Assembly: GCA_963971305.1 (NCBI GenBank)
Contig: OZ020305.1
Span: 48,713,080 to 48,777,079, forward strand
Length of the DNA stretch: 64,000 nucleotides
Direction: 5' to 3'
DNA from: Arcuatula senhousia
Taxonomy: Eukaryota; Mollusca; Bivalvia; Mytilida; Mytilidae
Part shown: positions 55,870 to 64,000 of the stretch, piece by piece
How positions within the stretch are numbered: the first letter of the stretch is position 1
Layout of the letters: each line of letters begins with the position of its first letter
Notes under the pieces: model-generated
Seen by the model: only the letters and a program-made list of their open reading frames with translations
Database searches by the model: none
Told to the model about the DNA's origin: nothing
Made by a program: the position numbers and the translations under genes

Positions 55870-58800
55870 TGTTGCAAAAAAAAACACTGATTAAGTTCCT
55901 GAACACTTGAATTTTTAATTTCGCTGTCCTAAAAAATCTGGACCGTTATGTTCAAACAATAACAATATACATCTTTCATGTGTATATTAGTCGGTAGGAA
56001 TTAAAACTCCTTTAAGGGGCGTGTTCCGGGGGCGTAAAAAAATCGCAAAAGAGTCATGTAAAGCCAAAAACAAAAATGAATACGACACATCAAAACAAAA
56101 TCAAAACACAACAGAAACATGTACAGCACAACTTAATAAATATTCAAATACGTAAAAATGTTTTATTTTGCCGATCAAAACACACCCAACAAGTATGTTA
56201 AAAAAAATAAAGAAAAAATAATAAGTTAAAAATGATACTTAAAAGTATATAGTTCATGATAAGAATTAAAATGAAATTTATATTAAAATTTATATTAAAA
56301 TAAATGCACAAACAACATGTGAAGGGACCCAGAGTTCACCGAGGATACACTTTCATATACAGCAAACACCAACATTAACGCTAGACAAAACTGAATCAAG
56401 CATCTACGTGTACATGCAACTTCTTCTACTGGACGCATTACAAGTGAGTATTTAAAGGACAAAGGAAGCAAATACTAAAACGACACGTTCAAACTTACAT
56501 ATATACGTATCTAAGCGATAAAATCCGACAATATTTTCTACAGACATTCAAAAGATAAAAAGGCTAAATGCAGTGGGCAACAAAGCATTTTACTTGTTTG
56601 ATTTATTCAATTACATTTTACCAGTACGTCGTTGTTTGCTTTACCAAACTGTAATGGCAATTCGACTCAATATCGTGGATTATTAGATAAATACAAAAAG
56701 AATTCTAACAATATAAATAAAAATGTGGGACTAGACGGGTCATTTCTATGAAACAGACTGCAATTGGAAAATTTCAAAATGTGAGAGGTAAGTAGACCTT
56801 TGGGGAATGATGCAATTATCATGTCTAAAGATGCTCCAAGCTAAGGGGGTCTGAATTTAGAATATTTTAGCTTAAGATATGGTTGTGATTTTCGTCGTAT
56901 TTTCAATACGCTTTCACTGCTAATGTTCTCAATTATGTTTTCTATATTATTAAAAAAGCAAAGGTGTACCAAGGGGGCAATCAAATGTCGAAAGTCCCTC
57001 GCGGTCTTAGTAGTCTGATAGAAATACAAACCACAACACGATTGTAAGACAAGTCAACAGACAGCCAACAACTATTACTAAAACAATCGCATATTTTTAA
57101 TCGGTCAATATCAAGTTTTTCTGCCATTGACTACACATGTAATAGACTGATATTGAAAAAAAAAGAGATGTTTTCTTATAAAATCTTACAGTTGATCACG
57201 GGAACAATTATGTTGAATCCAAAAAAAACCAAACAAACAAAAAACATTCGCACAAGGCCCCGTTTCCACTTAGATTGTGAAATAAACACAGCATATGAAA
57301 GGGAGGACAGGTAGGTATGTCACTTTCCAATTTTGAAAAACGATATATTTTAAATAAAAATCGTCAATTTTGTCGTATATGTGTGCTACCACAGCACCTG
57401 TGTACCAACCTGTGCACACGATTTAAAAAGAGGAAAGTGTTTCTTTTTTCATCATCAAGTCCAAGACTTATTTTTACCATTAAATCCATAGGACAGAATA
57501 AACCATTTGCGTTTACATATGAAAAAATAGCACTAAGAAGACATAACGTAAAACTAACCACGAGGAAGTCTTTAACCTTAAGTTTCTTCGCATTAGTGCA
57601 CCATGTAACAATACAAAAACAATTTTCAGAATTGATTATACATTTTTATGCAAAGTAAGTTTTGAATAGCAGTTCAACTAAATGTTTAATTCATATATCA
57701 AAATATTAAATCTAACTTTGCATGTTCAATTTAATACTCATTTATAAATGCTTCAATGCTTATTGCAAATGTTTATTATACCATGGAGTTGTTATACTTT
57801 AGATAATAACTCCATGATTATAATTTGCTTACTGGTTCCATAGAAAGTGTGTCAAACAGTAAGTCCTCAATTATTCTAGATAAACAGCGGAGGCAGACGC
57901 GCTTGGAGATGAAAAAAAACCCTGATTATTGCAAAAACGGGAACAAGTACAGGAAAGAAATAAGAAACAATCTAAAAAAAATATGAAATAACAAGATTTT
58001 TTTTGCATATTAAAAAGTAGACGAGGGCATGAACATGGCTAGGATGTCATTCGGTATGTTCGACTGCAAAACATTTTCCCAGTTACGAAAGGTGTGAAAA
58101 CGTTGGATCGGGTATATGATTTTGGTATATGATTTTGAGAAGGAAAGTAATATAGAAAAGCGATAACCAATCTCAAATGTCCAAAACGAGAAGACAAACA
58201 AGGCATACAATACCGGAAAAATAGCATTTATACTTTGAACTGTTTAAGGCAAACAAAAGAAGAAACGGTGGGTTAAACCGTTGGTACGTCTATATACAAA
58301 CTTCCTAAATAAAGCCTATTTTCAGAAACCATAAATAAAAATGATCTGGTAGGGTGGTTCAACTGTGACAAGCTGTACTGTAAAAAGACTGCCTAGGCTT
58401 GTTTAATTTCATCCTAATCCTATAAAGAACTTTATAATTAGTGCGTACGGATATGTGAAGAGGAAAACACAAAGAGAGACCGACATTTGCTTTAAACATA
58501 TCTTACTGATAGTATCAAACATATAGTTAAACTAATAATTTTAGAAATAAAGAAAATAACGATAGGATTTGGAAACAAGAAAAGAAAATACCTTATATTT
58601 ATCCGTCTCCTTTATATCAAACAATTTAAATATCTATTTGTGTTTCTTCATGCAGTTCTTGATCGTTTTACTGGTTTTGCTGTCGCCCTTTCCAACTTTT
58701 GACACTCGAATGCCCCATTGGTGGCCTTTTGCTTCTAATCGTACATTGACATTTAAGAAGATTGGTTATAGTTAATGTTAAGCAAAAAACAATATTTTGC

Positions 58801-59335
58801 CATTCTAAATATTGCATTGATTGTTAATCCTGGATTTTTTTTTCGGGGGGGGGGGGACATCCTGCCTATTAATTTCAAATATCACCATACACTACCCCTT
58901 TTAAATCAAATGGTTGCTCCCTACATATAAATAAAATTTGATTATCGACCATTTGCAAAGTGACAAGCAGCACTCACTGTTTGCTTCAAGGATTGCTGAC
59001 TGTTTTCCGATGTTGATTTTAAATTGTTGCTGTGTGGTGTGTGGTAATTTAATCCAGAAACTAGCGTGCATAAGATACAAAGAAGTAATAAAATAAGAGT
59101 TGGGTCCAGTGTTGTTAGCTTTCTACCACACTTAGTTACATAAGACTGATATTTGTGCGTTGTATTAGTCGGGAAAACCACCAATCACACCGAACAAGTA
59201 TAAACTGAACGACTTTTGATATAAAATTGGACACGCCGTTTTGTACAAAGCATGCACGAATTCGGGACTTTAACTCCACTTATGAAATTCGCTAGACAAC
59301 TTATCAATCAAGTGACGGCCTGTTGTATACGTTAC
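55870..59335. other. AT-rich noncoding stretch
   Basis: No gene recognised. About 56950-57100 is related to the 34150 dispersed repeat. At 58806-58923 one end of the GGGAGCAACCAT-type MITE is present (poly-G run, then AAATCAAATGGTTGCTCCC); its other end was not found. Confidence 0.5.
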
Positions 59336-59339
59336 TCTT

Positions 59340-59570
59340 TAGGTACTAATTAAGAATGTGGGGGGAAAACTCAGTATGACGGAAAAATAAGCATGTGTTT
59401 ACACAAACCAGATTTTCCCCTAAGGGAAAACGTAGTATATACCCATTTTTCCCCGGGGGAAAATCTAGTATATACTAGATCTTCCGGGGGGAAAGCTAAG
59501 TATATACTCATTTTTCCGGGGGGGAATTCTAGTATGGGGGAAAAACTAGTATGTAACACCGGTTAAGTAG
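59340..59570. repeat. Palindromic tandem block
   Basis: Units of about 31-37 bp combine TTTTCCCC/GGGGAAAA palindromes (59413-59430, 59446-59464) with CTAGTATATAC-type motifs. ATCTAGTATATACTAGAT (59463-59480) is a perfect 18-bp palindrome. Confidence 0.7.
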
Positions 59571-59925
59571 GAATCTTTCAAGTTGGAAACATTAATATTT
59601 TTAAAATTAAGATAGATAGGGTATACCCATAAAAATGCTTCTTAGATAAATAATCAATCTCGATAATAAAAAGTTTATCTTCAGAATTTATGTAGAAACG
59701 ACTTTGAAAAATGAATGATTTTATATTTATTAATTTAAATTAAGGATCAATAGGGAAAATCAAAATTTCATCTTTAAAAAATCAGAAAATCTTCTCCTTA
59801 AAATTATTTAAACTCATTGTTTTGTAGGAACCTTAAAAAAAAAATAAATAAAAAATTAATTCACCATTAAAAGTTTTTTCTATTATTTTTATACAAATTA
59901 TCTCTTCTTTGAATTTTCGGGAAAG

Positions 59926-59960
59926 GTGAGCGATTCAGGCTCCTGTGAGCCTCTTTTTTA
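59926..59960. repeat. Isolated AGGCTCC/GAGCCT terminal hairpin
   Basis: AAGGTGAGCGATTCAGGCTC followed by CTGTGAGCCTC, the same terminus as at 37210-37238. A solo end or truncated element. Confidence 0.6.
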
Positions 59961-60162
59961 TTAAATCTTCAACTTGTTAGGGTAACTTGGAGAACTCGAG
60001 AAAAGACATTGTTTACCGTATAGAAAAATAACGAGGTTTTTTAAAAGTTCTTTTAAAAAAGATTCTTAATGGGATAGAAGAACAACTAACAATATAAAAA
60101 AGTAAATCTGTGAGCAGCTTATGTCCACTAGTGATACTCCCGCTCTAAACTATTATGAATAC

Positions 60163-60440
60163 CTAAGTATTCTGTAAACAGGAAGTAGAGAACACCTAGG
60201 AGAATGAAATTGGTACACACCATACAGTACTATTGAATAAAGCTGTATACAAAATATCAGACATCTACCTCATGTAGTTGTTTAGAAAACGGTGACGGAT
60301 TATTTTCATTTATGTCAATTATGTGTAAAACCCTAAATATTTGATAAACAGGAAGTAGCTCACCCAGGAGCATGACATTGGTAAAGGATAAAGTATATAA
60401 AATATCAGACCTCTACCTCATGTAGTTGCTGAGAAACGGA
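60163..60440. repeat. Two diverged copies of a ~140-bp repeat
   Basis: Both contain AAACAGGAAGTAG, AAAATATCAGAC and CTACCTCATGTAGTTG, at about 60163-60293 and 60331-60440. Confidence 0.7.
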
Positions 60441-60444
60441 AATA

Positions 60445-61796
60445 ATGCTACGAAGAACGAACAGACGGACCAGGGTAAACCAACATTCCCCTTCTTTTTC
60501 CAAGCGGAGGTATAATGAAATACAAAGCATAGCAATATTTCAAAAATATTCAATGGATTTAATAATTGAAGCGAATAACCGACTATTCTAGGGATGAGCG
60601 GCTAGTGTGTTGAACAGGTGGATCCTTATACCGTTACTGTTGATCCCGGTACTGGTGAGTGTTGAATAGCATGAAATTAAAACAAAAGAAAACAGGGTGA
60701 ACCTTGAGATAATCAAAATTTTCGAATTATTTAACGGCGATATTTCAATTTCCGACCATTCATAAATTTCCCGCTGACTGTCGATACCTTGCAGGAAAGT
60801 AGTCATTGATATCTTGTTATGAGTCAGTAGTGAGATCCAGCTATTGATATTGTGTCTTAATTGAAAGAACGCTTTGTGCAAAAAACCCTTGTTTGGTGTA
60901 AATGTATATTAACCTTTAATTTCTACCTAAATGCTGTTACATAAAAAAGCAATCATCATTTTCGTCATTTTTTAAAATTGATTCAGCATTGAATGGTGTA
61001 TTTTCTGCCTGATTTCATTCAAACCACGTTACGCCTTCGCATCATTACAAAAACTCATTGCGTTGCTAATCATGTTTTTAAAATACTGGTTTAAAGAAAA
61101 TTAATATTCATTCATTCATTCATTGTTGTTCGGTTATCATTAACTTTGACGGCATTGTTTGAATGAAATATCTGGAATGTATTTTCAAAGGCTTTTGCTT
61201 CGTGTCTTGTATCACAAAATAGGTAATGGTGCTTTAAATGATGCTTTTAAAAAGTTTCCCATATTAACTAGAAATTGAAATGAATAGAAACGTAGCTTTA
61301 AAAAGGAAATTTTGAATGTGAACGACACAAGATCTATAGGATGACATTAAAGCAAAGATGATATGAATAATTTCAAATTTTTTCATTGTCTTCAAATGTT
61401 TTGTCTGACACCATTAAGATTTTCAAATCACTTCGAGTATTTGATTCGATAATTGTTAGAACACCTATAGTGCCAACCCTGACGATTAGGTAAGTATCTT
61501 TATTTAGCTTTTATACCACGCAGCATCAGGAAGATGGACATGAGAGCCCTCTCCCAATGAGAAGATTGATAAAATCGTACACGTTATTGTAAAATGAGGA
61601 CACATCGCTATTAGCATGAATGGGGTAAATGTGTTTCGATTTGAATTTAAGAAATGAATGAAAGCCCAACTCTTCAAACATGTATACAAGTGGGCACAAA
61701 GCTACTGGGATATGACTGCAAACATGGTGAAAGTGGTATAATATTGCATTCCACGGTGGCAAGGCTAAAATAAGAAAAACACTAACTCCCATCCTT
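60445..61796. other. AT-rich noncoding stretch
   Basis: No gene recognised; short (CATT)n run near 61110. Confidence 0.5.
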
Positions 61797-61878
61797 GCAT
61801 CCTCGGAAACCCATGGGTTCTTCTCGGGCATCCTCGGAAGAGCAAGCGAGAGAAGAACCCATGGGTTTCCAAGGATGC
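61797..61878. repeat. 82-nt hairpin with 29-bp arms
   Basis: Arms 61797-61825 and 61850-61878 pair at 28 of 29 positions around a 24-nt loop. The core GGAAACCCATGGGTTCTTCT is matched exactly. The size fits a miRNA precursor or a small inverted-repeat element; nothing distinguishes these here. Confidence 0.8.
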
Positions 61879-61879
61879 C

Positions 61880-63065
61880 ATCCTTGCTGTTTCTCAAATG
61901 TCCTGTTTGTTTTTTTCTTCAATGTTCATGGTGTTTATTGTTTGACCAAATATTCGGGTTTTTTTTTTAATGCAAAGTATGCACCTTTTACATGTAAGGG
62001 TTTTGTCTCGTTTTGTTTATAATTATGTTTTGTTTAATATGCAAGAATTGACACGACAAAACTGCATGTGATTGTTGGAACATTCGTTTAAATAAATTTG
62101 AACTACTCCACAGTTTTAGCTTTCTGAATTGTACAGTAGTTTGTCTTTTTCTTTACTATCTCCTTGAAAATGACACAATGATTGTTACAATGTCAACACG
62201 TTAATCAAAGCTTCCATATCCGCTATTTCATAGATAGAAAGATTCTGTAGATCTCCGAGTCCTCTATCCATACTAAAATTTGGAACTAAATTTGTACTGT
62301 GCACAATATTATCATCATATACAATTGCTTCGTTAACCAGTTTTTCAACACAGCCTGTCCTGAAAGATTTGAGCTACTTGCATGCCGTTCCCTTTAAAAG
62401 GTTTCTATACGTGCACATACACTACACAGAATAGTTTGAAATATTCTTTTACATTTTATACAATAACGTTGAATAAGTAAGTCGAGAAATACATATGATG
62501 GTAAGTTTAAGGTAGGGCTAGGACCTTAGTATGTTTATGGTCTGTATTTGACAGTCTGAAATGTTCCTATTTATGAAGACCATTAAGCAGTTGATGCGGT
62601 ATGGATGATGAGTTAATCCTACATTTGGTTCATTAAGAGAATGTTTGATTAGTCAAGACTTTAGGAAAATGAACGAACTTTAGTCCTGAAGACCAGTTTG
62701 TTGCATCAATGTCTTGAACAATAATATTAAAAATTTCGAGCCATACCTGTTTTAGTTCAGTTTGAATCTTTTCAACTTTTTTCTTGTTTTCCCGGTTTTG
62801 CATGATACACAAATCTAATTCATCTTAACCCTTACCATCAAATTCGTCGACAAGAGCTTCTCAGATCCCTCCTTTCCTTTTTCTCGTCCTGGCTACCCAA
62901 TATTTTTCCATTATTTTTTGTTGTAGATGTCTTTGTTCAGCTTATCAGTCCTTCTGTTACTTTTTGATTGTTTTTTCTCATGCTATTGTTTAATGTGATC
63001 ATAATTTTATCTGTCTTTATTGCCATTTTAATTCAGATCTCGAAATGTGCGGGTCCAGGATGACG
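61880..63065. other. AT-rich noncoding stretch
   Basis: No gene recognised. Confidence 0.5.
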
Positions 63066-63069
63066 AAAA

Positions 63070-63440
63070 AGTCAACAGCAACAAATCAACTTAATGGCGT
63101 TCAGAACCTTACGTCAGGTCAGGCCGCTTTGTCTACAAAACAGCTGCAATGTGTGCCCCTAGTGGTTGAATGCAGTAGCCAGGTCATAATGAATGACGGG
63201 TTTGTCAGGCTGGAAAAATGACCACTAAGATAATGGTGAACCGTGTTGATAAAAAAATGAACCTGTTGCAAGTGTTGATAATCGTGGGATACGTAGGGTA
63301 CTCTCTAGGAGGCTAAGTTGGCCGATCCTACCCTCCCTTTCTTTAATGTGTGACAGAGTACTTACCCGATGTCAAAATCCCAAGAGTAGACCATTTGTCA
63401 CCCCTGTTGCGGGCCGATTCTCTAAAAGGTCCTTACTTCA
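63070..63440 (+). mobile_element. Diverged SINE-B copy
   Basis: Ordered SINE-B markers: ACGTCAGGTCAGGCCGCTTT, TGTGTGCCCC, GGTTTGTCAGG, GGTGAACCGTGTTG, TACGTAGGGT. No tail seen. Confidence 0.65.
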
Positions 63441-63464
63441 ACGTGAGTTCATTCATTTGCTAGA

Positions 63465-64000
63465 TGGATTCCTTCAATTTATCCTCCAGAGTTAGAGATT
63501 AGAGAAACCACCGAATCTATTTGCTTCACGTCTTTCTTGGATTTGCATCTCGAATTTGACTCGGGTAATCATCTCAGTACAAAAATATACGATGTAAGAA
63601 ACGATTTTAATTTTCAAATAATTAATTTTCTTCATCTGAAAAGTAACATACCCACCTCACCAGCATATGGGATGTATATTTCCCAACTTATTCGATATGC
63701 CAGGGCTTGTACTAATTTTTCAGATTTTTTGACCCGACACCGTTGTCTCTGTGATCGACTTTTGGACCAAGGTTATAAGAAAATACGTTTCATCCAGTCT
63801 ATTAAATTAAAAGATTTTCTTTCGATATCAGCCACTGGTAGCAAAATTCATAATCATGACAGATGAAATGATTCGTGATTGTTTCAAGTAGTTTGTGACA
63901 ATTTGTTGTACTGAGATGACCACCTCTTTATCTCTATTGTGTCTCACAACTATGTTGTTTATCTGTTACTAGACCCTTCGATCGCAATGGAAGAGGAAGA
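63465..64000 (+). pseudogene. Second copy of the 33-kb reverse-transcriptase fragment
   Basis: Homologous to about 33423-33960. It keeps FLDLHLEFD, the YISQLIRYARAC segment and the 3' untranslated landmarks (ACTGAGATGA, TATTGTGTCTCACAACTATG). The frame is open from 63465 to 63866, then ends early relative to the first copy through a small shift near 63820. The catalytic core is missing, so it is even more truncated. It runs off the window end. Confidence 0.8.

Overview
This 64-kb window looks like nuclear DNA from a marine bivalve mollusc, most likely a mussel. The evidence is the AT-rich eukaryotic composition, the lack of any operon-like gene order, and repeat families I associate with bivalve genomes: SINEs ending in (TAAC)n, a hammerhead-ribozyme repeat, and tandem blocks ending in the AGGCTCC/GGAGCCT hairpin. 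The species call is inference. I see no convincing single-copy host gene. Nearly everything recognisable is a mobile element or its debris, often nested.

Region by region. 1-11074 is a Ty3/Gypsy LTR retrotransposon cut by the window start. It has the last 169 bp of the 5' LTR, an intact gag, a pol in the -1 frame broken by one frameshift and two stop codons, an extra intact ORF in the env position, and a complete 2494-bp 3' LTR. The LTR carries a promoter block, two 80-nt structured repeats and five hairpins with compensatory changes. 12968-14270 is a 144-bp tandem repeat, followed by a decayed LINE (14540-15830), a decayed hammerhead copy, and two abutting TIR elements (16270-17530 and 17533-18119).

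22977-32451 is a 9.5-kb DNA transposon flanked by TA with about 180-bp inverted repeats. It holds an intact DD38E Tc1/mariner-type transposase (minus strand) and a divergently transcribed second gene (plus strand) with a SAM-like domain, a Cys/His cluster and a coiled coil. A second TIR element (24548-28440) sits between the two genes and carries a decayed gene of another family. Without it the outer element would be about 5.6 kb.

32.7-34.6 kb holds a hairpin and a reverse-transcriptase fragment between inverted repeats. 35.5-37.7 and 50.7-51.5 kb are two blocks of the same 154-bp tandem family. 40432-40793 is a small TIR element enclosing an apparently intact hammerhead ribozyme. 41106-41909 is a decayed Crypton/DUF3504-type tyrosine recombinase. 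42.0-48.2 kb is a SINE cluster with clear target-site duplications, including a LINE inserted inside a SINE and a MITE inside another SINE. The rest to 63.4 kb is AT-rich noncoding DNA with MITEs, SINE fragments and isolated hairpins. The window ends in a second copy of the 33-kb reverse-transcriptase fragment.

No tRNA, rRNA or CRISPR array was recognised. All comparisons were made by eye, so family names are tentative.
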